Source: Hymenobacter yonginensis (GTDB lineage Bacteria; Bacteroidota; Bacteroidia; Cytophagales; Hymenobacteraceae). Taken from it: 64,000 nucleotides of DNA. The stretch covers positions 3,348,001 through 3,412,000 of the forward strand of contig NZ_CP115396.1 of NCBI RefSeq assembly GCF_027625995.1. The letters run 5' to 3'. Position numbers and translations under genes: made by a program. Below the pieces are notes generated by a model. It saw nothing but the letters and a program-made list of their open reading frames with translations, was not told the origin of the DNA and did no database searches. Each line of letters starts with the position of its first letter. The first letter of the stretch is position 1. Below, in pieces: positions 46,939 to 56,600 of this stretch.

Positions 46939-48048
46939 TTATAGCTTCACGCCCACTTTCCACTCGATGACGTCGGCGGAGCCGCGGTGTACTTTGAGGT
47001 CGACGGCGCCGAAAACGTGGTCGGTGAAGTGGTATTTCAGGCCGATCCGCTCGTAGTAGAACTTGTTGGATTTATAGGGATTGTAGATGTAGAAGCCTAG
47101 GTGCGTGACGACGGCCAGACGGCCGAACAGCAGTTCGTGGCCGATGAGGGCCCCGGCCTTTTTCACGTCGGGCAGGTTGTCGGTGGTGCGGGCGGTGTCG
47201 CGCAACTCCGGCACCAAGCTCCGGTCGTAGAAGCCTTCAAGGCCCACCAGCAGGTTGCTTTTGCGCCCCACGCGGCGCCCACCCAGCACCGACACCGAGT
47301 GCACGAGGTACTTGTGGCGGTCGGTGGCGCTGCGCTGCTTGAAGCCCAGGCTGGTGCTCAGGTTGAGGAAGTTCTGGCCCAAGTCGGCGGGGGTGTCGTC
47401 GGCGGGCGGAGCCAGCGGCACGAAGGGGCGCTGCTGGTGGTAGTTGAGCCCTAGAAACACGGTGGGCAGGTTGATGCCGAAGTTGGGCTTGGTGGTGGCG
47501 CCGTTGGAGTAATGATTTAGCCCCAGGCCCACCAGCAGCCCCAGGTGCTCAGCCACGGCCATATCGTACTCTAGTCGCATCTGCAGCGTAGCGTTCAGGC
47601 GCGAGCTGACGATGGTGTTTTTGTGGTTGGTTTCGAGGCTGAACGGGTTGGTGAAGTAGGCCAGGCCGGTACCCAGCCGGAAGTTCAGTTCGTGCCGGGG
47701 CGAGTACAGAAACCGTTTGTTGAGGTAGATGGTGGACGCGTAGGACTGGCCCAGCACGGGGTTGTGATAGTCGTAGTAGACCAATGCCAGCCCGATTTTG
47801 GGGTAGCGGTACCAGGCGTGCCAGGGCTCCGAGCCGTTGGTCTGGCGCTGCAGGTTCAGCTCCAGCCCCGTGGGGTGCGACACGGCCAGATGGCTGATGG
47901 CCGGAGTGTGGGCGATAATAAAACTACCCTGCGCGTAGGCCCCGATAACCAGCGGGCCGGGCGGGGCCTGCTGGGCCTGCAGCGGGCCGACCAGCAACAG
48001 CAAAAATACCCCTGTGAGCTTCAGTATCAATCGACTAGAGAACGGCAT
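46939..48048 (-). CDS. acyloxyacyl hydrolase / lipid A 3-O-deacylase-like (PagL type) outer-membrane protein
   Basis: A 369-residue exported protein with signal peptide LTGVFLLLLVGPLQAQ. LGLNHYSNGATTKPNFGINL is the PagL-type active-site segment (catalytic His-Ser). The flanking strands (RHELNFRLGTGLAYF, GLALVYYDYHNPVLGQSY) fit the acyloxyacyl hydrolase family, which is longer than classical PagL in Bacteroidota. It would trim acyl chains from lipid A in the outer membrane. Convergent with pyrD across a large inverted repeat. Confidence 0.8.
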   Translation of the reverse strand: MPFSSRLILKLTGVFLLLLVGPLQAQQAPPGPLVIGAYAQGSFIIAHTPAISHLAVSHPTGLELNLQRQTNGSEPWHAWYRYPKIGLALVYYDYHNPVLGQSYASTIYLNKRFLYSPRHELNFRLGTGLAYFTNPFSLETNHKNTIVSSRLNATLQMRLEYDMAVAEHLGLLVGLGLNHYSNGATTKPNFGINLPTVFLGLNYHQQRPFVPLAPPADDTPADLGQNFLNLSTSLGFKQRSATDRHKYLVHSVSVLGGRRVGRKSNLLVGLEGFYDRSLVPELRDTARTTDNLPDVKKAGALIGHELLFGRLAVVTHLGFYIYNPYKSNKFYYERIGLKYHFTDHVFGAVDLKVHRGSADVIEWKVGVKL

Positions 48049-48250
48049 ACGACAGCAAAACGAGCACGAAAATAGGCAGCCTAACTGCCGCGGCCCGCAC
48101 GTATCCGTCAGATTAATTTTTCAGGCCAACGCAACATTTCGGGTACTTCCTTCGCTAAGAGGCCCTGAAACGGCCCCACTGATGGCCATTGGCCCGGATT
48201 TGTGTTGTCGTCACGTGTTTGCCACCTCCACCCCCTCCTCACTCATTCTC

Positions 48251-48994
48251 ATGAAAAAGTCTCTTGCCCTCACGCTGGCCCTGGTGTCAGCTGCCGCCGT
48301 TGCTCACGCCCAGGATGCAGGTGGTTTCCGCATCGGTATCAAAGCCGGCGGTACCTACTCCAACGTTTCCGGCGACAATGTGAACCTGATTACCGGCAAC
48401 AACTACAGCACTGACCTGGGCGACTACAAGCTGGGCTATAACGGTGGTATCAGCGCCATCATTCCGCTGAGCAGCGACGGGTTCTTCTCGTTCTCGCCAG
48501 AGCTGCTGTACAACCGCAAAGGCTACGAAATCTCCACCACCCAGAAGTCGGGCCTGGCCACCAACGTGAAGTCGTTTGAGCAGGAGCAGCAGCGCGTGCT
48601 GCACTACCTCGACGTGCCCCTGCTGGCCCGCATCAACGCCGGCGGTCTGTTCTTCGAGCTGGGCCCACAGGTAAGCTACCTGTTCGGTTCGAAAACCAAG
48701 TCGCAGACTACCACCAAGTACACCGACGGCACCAAAGACAAGGTGGAAGACAACGGCGGCTTCCTCGACTACACCGGCGTAAGCCGCGACGACGCATACA
48801 AGTCGGATCTGGCGCAGTTTGACATCAGCGGTGTAGCTGGTGTGGGCTACATGACCGATGGCGGCATCAGCCTGGGCCTGCGCTATGCACGTGGCTTCAA
48901 CTCGCTGATTGACACCAAAAATACCGACAACGAGCCGAAGGCTTTCAACAACGCTTTCACGCTGCAGCTGGGTTACCTGATTCCTACCAAGTAG
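48251..48994 (+). CDS. PorT-like outer-membrane beta-barrel protein
   Basis: A 247-residue protein with signal peptide MKKSLALTLALVSAAAVAHA. It contains FRIGIKAGGTYSNVSG, FSPELLYNRKG, YLDVPLLARINAGGLFFELG and ISLGLRYARGFNSL, the family phrases of small outer-membrane barrels. The start at 48251 begins the signal peptide. It heads a row of three such genes; a terminator follows it, so they are transcribed separately. Confidence 0.88.
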   Translation: MKKSLALTLALVSAAAVAHAQDAGGFRIGIKAGGTYSNVSGDNVNLITGNNYSTDLGDYKLGYNGGISAIIPLSSDGFFSFSPELLYNRKGYEISTTQKSGLATNVKSFEQEQQRVLHYLDVPLLARINAGGLFFELGPQVSYLFGSKTKSQTTTKYTDGTKDKVEDNGGFLDYTGVSRDDAYKSDLAQFDISGVAGVGYMTDGGISLGLRYARGFNSLIDTKNTDNEPKAFNNAFTLQLGYLIPTK

Positions 48995-49016
48995 GCAACT
49001 GGCACAATACACTCTG

Positions 49017-49057
49017 AAAACGGCCGTTTCTTCCCGCGAAGAAGCGGCCGTTTTTTT
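49017..49057 (+). terminator. terminator after the first barrel gene
   Basis: A 17-bp stem (49017-49033 with 49038-49054, one mismatch) and a run of seven T. Confidence 0.85.
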
Positions 49058-49127
49058 GCTACCACAACCCGCCTGCCCGCCTGGCTCGTATAGCAGGCAC
49101 TGTGGTTTACTTAACCTTTTTTACCCC

Positions 49128-49793
49128 ATGAAAAAGACTTCTGTTGCCTTGTTTGCCCTGCTGCTGATGGGCGGCGCCTCCGCCCACGCGCAAGGCATCC
49201 GGTTCGGCCTGAAAGGTGGTGCCAACCTCTCCAACATCTCCGGCGACCTCACTGAGGAGGACCGCTACAAGAACAAGGTTGGCTTCCATGGCGGCGCCAT
49301 GCTCAACATTGGCCTGCTCGACGACGGCTTTCTGTCGGTGCAGCCGGAAGTGCTGTTCTCGCAGAAGGGTTTCACCTACGCCGACGATGAGTTTACCATC
49401 GGCAGCACAAAGGTGAAATACGACGGCGACCGGACCTATAATTACATCGACGTGCCGGTGCTGCTGAAAATACGCGCCGGCGGTGCCTACTTTGAGGCCG
49501 GCCCGCAGTACAGCTACCTGCTGAAAGTGAAGGATGACTCGAAGGTGTCCATCAACGGCAACACGGCCTTCCAGCGCCAAGGTGTAGCCGACCTCGACAA
49601 CGTGAACCGCAACGAAATCGGGTATGCTGCTGGCCTTGGCTTCCAGGCTGATAACGGCCTGATCCTGGGCCTGCGCTACAACGGCTCGTTCACGGATTTC
49701 GGCAAAGATGGCTACACCGGCGACGCTGACGTGCGCAACGCCCGCAACTCGGTATTCCAGGCCTCGGTAGGTTTCCTGCTGCCCGGCAACTAG
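49128..49793 (+). CDS. PorT-like outer-membrane beta-barrel protein
   Basis: A 221-residue relative of the preceding protein: signal peptide ending GGASAHAQ, then IRFGLKGGANLSNISG, VQPEVLFSQKGFTY, YIDVPVLLKIRAGGAYFEAG and LGLRYNGSFTDFG. Second of three such genes in a row; probably arisen by duplication. No specific function can be given. Confidence 0.88.
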   Translation: MKKTSVALFALLLMGGASAHAQGIRFGLKGGANLSNISGDLTEEDRYKNKVGFHGGAMLNIGLLDDGFLSVQPEVLFSQKGFTYADDEFTIGSTKVKYDGDRTYNYIDVPVLLKIRAGGAYFEAGPQYSYLLKVKDDSKVSINGNTAFQRQGVADLDNVNRNEIGYAAGLGFQADNGLILGLRYNGSFTDFGKDGYTGDADVRNARNSVFQASVGFLLPGN

Positions 49794-49817
49794 CCGGTAG
49801 TCCTCCCCCACCCCCAA

Positions 49818-49857
49818 AAAAGCCCTCTGCCCTTCCCGGCAGAGGGCTTTTGCTTTT
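49818..49857 (+). terminator. terminator after the second barrel gene
   Basis: A perfect 14-bp stem (49818-49831 with 49838-49851) followed by TGCTTTTT. Confidence 0.85.
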
Positions 49858-49957
49858 TATATCCTTTCCAACAGATACTCCTGGCGCTCTTTTTGCAGCC
49901 GTAGCGTAGCGGCTCGTCGGAAGACCGGCCGGATAGGCTATCAGGTATTTTGTAAGG

Positions 49958-50803
49958 ATGAGAAAAAAGCTACTGCTGCTATTCGTGGGCCTGGGCGCCA
50001 CACAAACGGTGAGTGTTGCCCAAACCGTGAAAATTGGAATCAAGACCGGACTAAGCCTCTCCAGCGGGGTCGGCGCGGACGTAGGGCAGAGCCGCCTCCG
50101 GCTGGGCGGGCACGCCGGTGGCATGGCCCGGCTCCGGCTTACTGATCGGCTGGGCGTACAGGCGGAAGCACACTATGCGCTCAAAGGCGACCAGTCCAGG
50201 CAGTACGGCCCCAGCATTGGCCACCGGCTGGCTTACTTGGATGTGCCGGTGCTGGCGCAGTACACGCTGGACGACCTTTTTGTGGAGGCCGGCCCGCTCG
50301 TCAGCCGCCTGCTTACGGCGCAGCCCAACGCCCCTGCCCTGGGCTCGGCCGGCAAGACGCCATTCAACCCCTACACTTATGGATTTGCCGTAGGTTTCGG
50401 CTACCAGGATCCGTCCGGCGTGCAGATGGGTTGGCGCTACTCCGCCGACCTCACGCCGCTATACCGCGACGTTGATTTTTCCGGCGACGTCGTCCGGACA
50501 AACATCCGCAACAGCGCGCTGCAGTTTTACGTGGGGGCTTTGTTTGAGCCCAAACAGGTGAAGCGCGCTAGCGTCGCGACAGGCACCGCCCTCTGGCGCG
50601 GCAGCAAATCGTTGGCACGCAACAGCACCCGCCTGGTATTCATCACCACCCCAACGCTGCTTTTTCGGGGCGGAAGCTTTCTGTTGTATCGAGGCCCCCG
50701 CAAGCTGCTACAAGCTATAGGCAAGATCGGGCGCGCACCCGCTGCACCCGCCACGCCACAGCCGGCCGCTCCGGCGGCTGGCACGGCGCCGGCTGCGCCC
50801 TGA
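49958..50803 (+). CDS. PorT-like outer-membrane protein with extended C-terminus
   Basis: A 281-residue barrel relative. The signal peptide ends VSVAQ, then VKIGIKTGLSLSSGVG, YLDVPVLAQYTLDDLFVEAG and FGYQDPSGVQMGWRYSADL. Unlike its neighbours it has about 90 extra residues after the last strand, basic and ending in an Ala/Pro-rich tail (PAAPATPQPAAPAAGTAPAA), so the tail may sit outside the barrel. Its stop lies inside the following terminator stem. Confidence 0.82.
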   Translation: MRKKLLLLFVGLGATQTVSVAQTVKIGIKTGLSLSSGVGADVGQSRLRLGGHAGGMARLRLTDRLGVQAEAHYALKGDQSRQYGPSIGHRLAYLDVPVLAQYTLDDLFVEAGPLVSRLLTAQPNAPALGSAGKTPFNPYTYGFAVGFGYQDPSGVQMGWRYSADLTPLYRDVDFSGDVVRTNIRNSALQFYVGALFEPKQVKRASVATGTALWRGSKSLARNSTRLVFITTPTLLFRGGSFLLYRGPRKLLQAIGKIGRAPAAPATPQPAAPAAGTAPAAP

Positions 50804-50850
50804 AACCGAAAGGCCGCTCCCACGATGGTGGGAACGGCCTTTCGGTTTCA
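50801..50850. terminator. bidirectional terminator between convergent genes
   Basis: A 16-bp perfect stem (50801-50816 with 50835-50850), TGAAACCGAAAGGCCG and its complement, with an inner CTCCCAC/GTGGGA stem. The left arm includes the stop codon of the barrel gene. Confidence 0.8.
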
Positions 50851-50864
50851 GGGCAGTCTAATCT

Positions 50865-52229
50865 TTACGCCTTCATGGCCGCGGCGTAGTTGCGGTAGAA
50901 GTGCGGGATGGTTTCGATGCCTTTCAGGAAGTTGAACACGCCGTAGTGCTCGTTGGGCGAGTGGATGGCGTCGGAGTCGAGGCCGAAGCCGAGCAGCACC
51001 GTGTCGAGGCCCAGCTCGGTTTTGAACATGGCCACAATCGGGATGGAGCCGCCGCCGCGCGTGGGGATGGGGCGCTTGCCGAAGGTGGTTTCCATGGCGT
51101 CGGCCGCGGCTTTGTAGGCCACTGAGTCGGTCGGCGTCACCACGGGCTCTCCACCGTGGTGGGGCTTCACGACCACCGTCACGCCGCTGGGGGCAATGCT
51201 TTCGAAGTGCTTCTGGAACAAAGCCGTGATTTCGTCGGAGGTCTGGTGGGGCACCAGGCGCATCGAAATCTTGGCGTAGGCCTTGGAGGCAATGACGGTT
51301 TTGGCGCCCTCACCGGTGTAGCCGCCCCAGATGCCGTTCACGTCCAAAGTGGGCCGGATACCGATGCGCTCCACGGTGGTATAGCCTTTCTCGCCGTACA
51401 CATCGTTGAGGCCGATGCTTTGCTTGAACTCGTCGTCGGAGTGCGGCACGCGGTTCAGCTCGGCGCGCTCGGCGTCCGTCAGCACGGCCACGTTCTTGTA
51501 AAACTCCGGGATGGTGATGTGGTTGTTTTCGTCGTGCAGCGAGGCAATCATCTTGCAAAGCACGTTGATAGGGTTGGGCACGGCCCCGCCGTAGATGCCG
51601 GAGTGCAGGTCGCGGTTGGGGCCGGTCACTTCCACTTCGTGGTAGCTCAGGCCGCGCAGGCCCACCTCAATGCTGGGCGCGTCGTTGGCGAGCATGCCGG
51701 TGTCGGAAATCAGGATGACGTCGGCCTTCAGCTTTTCCTTGTTGGCGCGCACGAAGATGCCGAGGTTATTGGACCCGATTTCCTCCTCGCCCTCAATCAT
51801 CACCTTGATGTTGCAGGGCAAGCCGCCGTCCAGGTTCATCATTTCCAGGGCCTTCACGTGCATGTACACCTGGCCTTTATCGTCGCAGGCGCCGCGGGCG
51901 TAGATCTTCTCGTCTTTGATGACTGGCTCGAACGGCGGCGAATCCCAGAGCTCATACGGGTCGGCGGGCTGCACGTCGTAGTGGCCGTACACGAGCACCG
52001 TGGGCAGGCTGGGGTCAACGATTTTCTCGCCGTAGACGATGGGGTTGCCGGCCGTGGGGCACAGCTCTACCTTCTCCAGCCCTACTTCCTCGAAGCGGGC
52101 CTTGAGGTACTCGGCGGCTTTCAGCACGTCGCCGTGAAACTTGGGGTCGGCCGAAACCGAAGGAATACGCAGCCAGTCGAGCAATTCGCTCAGAAAACGG
52201 TCCTGGTGCTGTTCGAGGAGAGAAGCCAT
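50865..52229 (-). CDS. M20-family dipeptidase
   Basis: A 454-residue metallopeptidase of the M20 family (dipeptidase group). Metal-site segments are visible: VLVYGHYDVQPADPYELWDS, YARGACDDKGQVYMH, and IEGEEEIGSNNLGIFV with the catalytic Glu pair. HHGGEPVVTPTDSVAY and GGGSIPIVAMF follow in the catalytic domain, with the lid dimerisation domain in between. It cleaves dipeptides in the cytoplasm. The start at 52229 (MASLLEQHQDRFL) begins the conserved part; an earlier ATG at 52301 gives a non-conserved extension. Confidence 0.92.
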   Translation of the reverse strand: MASLLEQHQDRFLSELLDWLRIPSVSADPKFHGDVLKAAEYLKARFEEVGLEKVELCPTAGNPIVYGEKIVDPSLPTVLVYGHYDVQPADPYELWDSPPFEPVIKDEKIYARGACDDKGQVYMHVKALEMMNLDGGLPCNIKVMIEGEEEIGSNNLGIFVRANKEKLKADVILISDTGMLANDAPSIEVGLRGLSYHEVEVTGPNRDLHSGIYGGAVPNPINVLCKMIASLHDENNHITIPEFYKNVAVLTDAERAELNRVPHSDDEFKQSIGLNDVYGEKGYTTVERIGIRPTLDVNGIWGGYTGEGAKTVIASKAYAKISMRLVPHQTSDEITALFQKHFESIAPSGVTVVVKPHHGGEPVVTPTDSVAYKAAADAMETTFGKRPIPTRGGGSIPIVAMFKTELGLDTVLLGFGLDSDAIHSPNEHYGVFNFLKGIETIPHFYRNYAAAMKA

Positions 52230-52304
52230 GCGGGAAGCGGGGTTAGTGGGAATGCGGGGGTAAAGGTAGTTGAGAGGCAGCATATGCCGTAATTGAAGCA
52301 ATAG

Positions 52305-52805
52305 CTACTTGCTTATATACATATCATTAGCCTTTATAACGTTCATCATACCACCATATAAATATATTTTCATTACCTCAGGATCATAAAATACATTTTC
52401 GTGATACTCAACGGTATCACCATTAGCTCTTATTTCCATAATAGGTTCGTAACTTTTTAGATTGCTATTCACAAAACTCGTGATATAATTAGACACTTTA
52501 GCCTTTTCACAGAGACTATGCTTTATCAGAATAGAATCCCCATATGCATTTATCACAGCACATGGCCGTATTATATCAATAAATTCTCTACGCATAAAGG
52601 AAGACATTTCAATACTTGTAGTATCATTTGACTTACTTATTTCAATATAATAAACAGCATCTTTTAAATTATTCCTCTTCATATATGATTTAATTTCATA
52701 TTTAACGTATTCGCTTTTAAATTCTGGATATCTATCTAAATCTGTTTTCATATCCGCACAGGACATGCACAAAAGCAATAAAATACTAAAGACCTTAGGT
52801 GACAT
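52305..52805 (-). CDS. AT-rich orphan lipoprotein
   Basis: A 166-residue protein with a probable lipobox (LLLLCMSCADM). The mature part is Lys/Ile/Tyr-rich (YPEFKSEYVKYEIKSYMKRN, VMKIYLYGGMMNVIKAND). The gene is strikingly AT-rich among GC-rich neighbours and uses AT-ending codons, a clear sign of foreign origin. No mobility gene is adjacent. No family recognised. Confidence 0.7.
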   Translation of the reverse strand: MSPKVFSILLLLCMSCADMKTDLDRYPEFKSEYVKYEIKSYMKRNNLKDAVYYIEISKSNDTTSIEMSSFMRREFIDIIRPCAVINAYGDSILIKHSLCEKAKVSNYITSFVNSNLKSYEPIMEIRANGDTVEYHENVFYDPEVMKIYLYGGMMNVIKANDMYISK

Positions 52806-52828
52806 ATTACTATTTTATGAAAAGGCAA

Positions 52829-53470
52829 TTACTTCCGCTTCCACGGCAGCGGCACGCGGCTCTCGGTGCCGGCGCGCAGCCGCCCAATGTTGGCGCGGTG
52901 GGTGTAGACGAGCAGCGCCGCCAGCACAAAGCCGAACCACACCAGCAGCGGATTCTGCGGCCGGAACGCCGGCAGCAGCTGCAGCAGCGCAAACGCAACC
53001 CCGGCCGACATGCTGCTCAGCGACACGTACTGCGTGGTAGCCAGCACCGCCAGAAACACCAGCACGCACACACCCACCGTGGCGGGCGCAATGGCCAGCA
53101 TCATGCCCAGCACCGTGGCCACGCCCTTGCCGCCCCGGAACCCCGCAAACACCGGGTAGATGTGCCCCACAATGGCCAGAATGCCGCAGGCCAGCTGAAA
53201 ATACAGCAGCTGCCCAGGCGTGATGGCGCCCTGATTGAGCATCACCTGAGCCAGCGAGGTGGCGGCCCAGCCCTTCAGCACATCAATGGCCATCACGAAG
53301 GAGCCCGGCTTCTTGCCCAGTACCCGGAAGGTGTTGGTGGCACCGGCGTTGCCGGAGCCATGCTCCCGGATATCGAGGCCGAAGAAGCGCTGGCCCACCC
53401 ACAGGGCCGTGGGGATGGAGCCAAGCAGGTAGGCGGCCAGCAGCAGGCCGAAGATGATAGCAAGATTCAT
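52829..53470 (-). CDS. plsY: glycerol-3-phosphate acyltransferase PlsY
   Basis: A 213-residue inner-membrane enzyme that acylates glycerol-3-phosphate using acyl-phosphate, the first step of phospholipid synthesis. LLGSIPTALWVGQRFFGLDI, REHGSGNAGATNTFRVLGKK and VFAGFRGGKGVATVLGMML are the three conserved PlsY motifs. The start at 53470 (MNLAIIFGLLLAAYLLGS) begins the first transmembrane helix; upstream codons are not membrane-like. The gene lies 23 bp from the AT-rich lipoprotein on the same strand. Confidence 0.95.
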   Translation of the reverse strand: MNLAIIFGLLLAAYLLGSIPTALWVGQRFFGLDIREHGSGNAGATNTFRVLGKKPGSFVMAIDVLKGWAATSLAQVMLNQGAITPGQLLYFQLACGILAIVGHIYPVFAGFRGGKGVATVLGMMLAIAPATVGVCVLVFLAVLATTQYVSLSSMSAGVAFALLQLLPAFRPQNPLLVWFGFVLAALLVYTHRANIGRLRAGTESRVPLPWKRK

Positions 53471-53587
53471 GGGCGGGGAGAAAGGAACAGGGCCAAAGAT
53501 AGAAAGTGCTGCATACGCTTCCGCGCGCCAGTTGGCCAACGGCGTGTAGGGCCGTAGCAAGGAGGCTAGGCAAGACATACGCTGCAC

Positions 53588-53613
53588 GGCACAGGCTGAA
53601 GCCTGTGCTACAA
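53588..53613. repeat. GCACAGGCT-type dispersed palindrome, copy 3
   Basis: GCACAGGCTGAAGCCTGTGC is a near-perfect palindrome followed by TACAA. It is the most symmetric of the three copies (others at 9239 and 25123). Confidence 0.7.
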
Positions 53614-53618
53614 CGCAA

Positions 53619-53645
53619 AACGCCCCGGCCGGGGGCCGGGGCGTT
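53619..53645 (-). terminator. GC-rich terminator after the giant gene
   Basis: A perfect 12-bp stem (53619-53630 with 53634-53645) lies seven bases beyond the stop of the leftward 1791-codon gene, with only a short A-run; so moderately strong. Confidence 0.7.
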
Positions 53646-53651
53646 GGTTGC

Positions 53652-56600
53652 TTAGGAGTCGCCGAAGGGGTCGTCTTCTTTGTTTTTCTTCTTCTTGGCG
53701 TCCTCTTTGGCTTTCTTCTCTTCTTCTTTCTTCAGTCGCTCGGCTTCCTTCTTGGCCTGCTTGGGGTCTACGGCAGGCTCCTCGTCGGCAGGGTCGGCGG
53801 CTACGGGCTCGGCGGCTTTCTTGGCCTTCTTGCCGGTGTCTTCTGCTGGCTTCTTGCTGGTGTCTTCCACTGGCGTTTCGTCGGCCCCGAAGGCGGCTTC
53901 CTCCTTCTTGTTTTTCTTTTTCTTCTCGACCGGGGCTTCCTCAATCGGCATGCCGTCGGCGTCGAAGGCGGGCTCGTTGCCTTTCTTCTTTTTCTTCTTG
54001 CTGGTATCCTGGTCGAAGTCGAAGTTGCCGGTGCTCTGCGCGCCCGACGATACCGGCGCCTTGATCTTCTTGGGGTCTTCGCGCAGGTAGTCTTTTCGGA
54101 AGTGCGTCAGGTACTGCTGCACCTCCTGGTCGTCGCCGAGGAAGAAGCCGTACTGGGTGGCCGTGTTGTAGTCGCCCTTGGCGGCGCGGCCCACAATCTC
54201 GTCGAAGGAGCCGTGCTGGGCCTTGGCCAGCAGTGCCGTGCCCGAGTACTTGAGGAAGTACCAGGTCTGGGGCTCAGCCTCCAGGTAGAGGTTCACCTCA
54301 TCGGTGTTGTTTTCGCCTTTCCGGATTTCAATGTAGCCGTCAATCAGCGCGTTCAGATCCTTCTTGCCGACACTCACCAAGCCAATCTTGCCCACCGAGT
54401 ACCAAGCCTTGAACTTCTCGTTCCAGCGCAGATTCACCTTGTTGAGCACCACCGTGTGCAGCATTTTGGGCGAGAGTTTCTGCAGCGGCTCGTACTTGCC
54501 GCGGCGCTCGGCGTAGGTCTGCACGCCCTTGTTGCCAATGAACTCGGCCAGCTTATACAACTCGTCCTGGGTGCCGTCGAGGGCCTCGGGGGCGCCCTTG
54601 GTGTTGGTGGCCATATCGGCGGCCATGGCTTCCACGGCTTTCTCCGGCAGGTTGATGTCGAAGGTCAGGAAGCTGTTGATGGAGTAGCGGTTGCTGTCGG
54701 GGCGGGCGGTGCCCACGCCCGAGGCCGTTATGCCGTAGTCTTTGCTGGAGTTGATGAAGTTGAACTTGCCGCGGAAGCTCAGCGCCGACGTGGAATCCGT
54801 GAAGCTCATCACCGAGCCCTCATACTGATTGGGGTCGGCCAGGTCGTGGTTGGCAATGGTGTACACACCTTTCTTCTGGTCGAAGGCCAGCGTGCCGCCC
54901 GCCTGGAAGAAGTTCCGGTCGATGATGTCGGGCTTGGGGCCGGCGAAGAGCGGGTACACCTTGCCCGTGCCGTCGGACAGGAACAGGCCCGTGAACAGGT
55001 TGTCGTCGGCGGCCTTCACGCCGGGCTCCGGAATCCGCAGCCGGATGGCCTTGGGGTCAATGGAGTCCTGCACCGCAAACCACTCGGCGGCGGTAGGCAC
55101 CTTACTGAACTCCAGCCGCGCCTGCCCGTCGAAGATGAAGCCCTTACGCTTGGAGCTCATATTGACGCCGCCGCGGTAGGCAATGCGTGGGGCCAAGTGG
55201 AACTTGTCTTTGGCATCAATGGTGGCCACGGCCGTGGTGGGCGGCGAAAGCGGGGCGTTGCCGGTGTCGTCGTTGCGCTTGAGCAGGCCGCCTTTCTTTG
55301 CAGCCACCGGCTTAGCGCCTTTCGCCGAGCCCATACCTACCGCCGCCGAGTCGATCTGGAAGTTGGCGAACTTAATGGCGAAGGAGTCGGCGGAGGCGTT
55401 TTTGTAGCTATACAGGGCGTTGCCGGTGAAGGCATTGCGCGACAGCACCTTGATTTCGCCTTGGTAGAGCTTGTGGAACTTGGCCAGCGTGTCCATCACG
55501 ATGCCCGCGTTCTGGAAGGTGCGCATCTGGGCATTGGCCAGGATGTAGACCTTGCTGGAGTCCGGCGAAATCCAGGCGTCGGCGGAGGCAATGTAGGGCA
55601 CGCCGCCGGCCACTAGGCGGTAGCGGGCCAGGTCGTACTGGCCGGTAGCGGCCCGGAACTTCAGGCCGTTCTGGTCTTTGCGGGTCGAGTAGAAATAGGA
55701 GCGCGTGGAGTCGGCGCCGGGCGCCACCTTCAGTTGCACCAGCTTCTTCTTGAAATCCCAGACCCCGCCCGACAGCGTGGTTTTGTAATCAGAATACGGC
55801 AGGTCGATGCTGGACTTGGTGTCGTCGGCTTCGCGGGCAAAGACGGTGTTGCCGTTCTTCACGTCGTAGGCGAAGGCCACGTTGTTGGCCGTGAGGGCGG
55901 GCTTGTTGGGCTCCGCCGACTTGATGCTGAGCGTGGAGCGCTTGCCGCTGTAGCTGGTGGGCTTGAAGGCAATCTGAGTGGCGCGGATGAAGGACTGCGG
56001 CCCTTCAATGCGGCCGTCGCCGTAGAGGCCGCCCGGCGAGAGGGTGGCCACGCCCTTGAAGCCGTACTGGTCGCCGTAGAGCAACATGGGCTTGCCCGCG
56101 GTGCCGGCCTGGGTGCTCAGGTACATCGAGTCCTGCTTCACGGCCCACTTCATCTGGTAGCCGGGCGGCAGGTTCACCTTCGTAAACTCGGTGCCGTTCA
56201 GCGGCCCCGGCAGAATGGTGCCGGCCTTGCCCACCGTCACCACGGAGTCTTTGTAGAAGATAAACTGCTCGGAGCTGAGCGTGCTGGTCAGGTACTTAAT
56301 GTCGCCAATGCCCTGGATACCGCGGTTGCTCATCTTCACCTTGTTGAACAGGCGGCCCTTGCCGCCATACACCGGCACGCCTTCCTTGGGCAGATCGTAG
56401 GTGAAGCCCAGCGAGCCGTCTTCCTGCAAACTGAGCTTGGTTTTGATGTCGGGCACTATGCCGCCGCTCACGAACGTGCCCTTGAAGCCCACCGCAGAGC
56501 GGTTTTTGTTGTTGAGCGAGTCGAGTTTGAAGGGCGGAATGTCGAAGTACACCGTGGTATCGTAGGCGCCGCCCAGCACCTCGGGCTTGTCGAAGTACAC

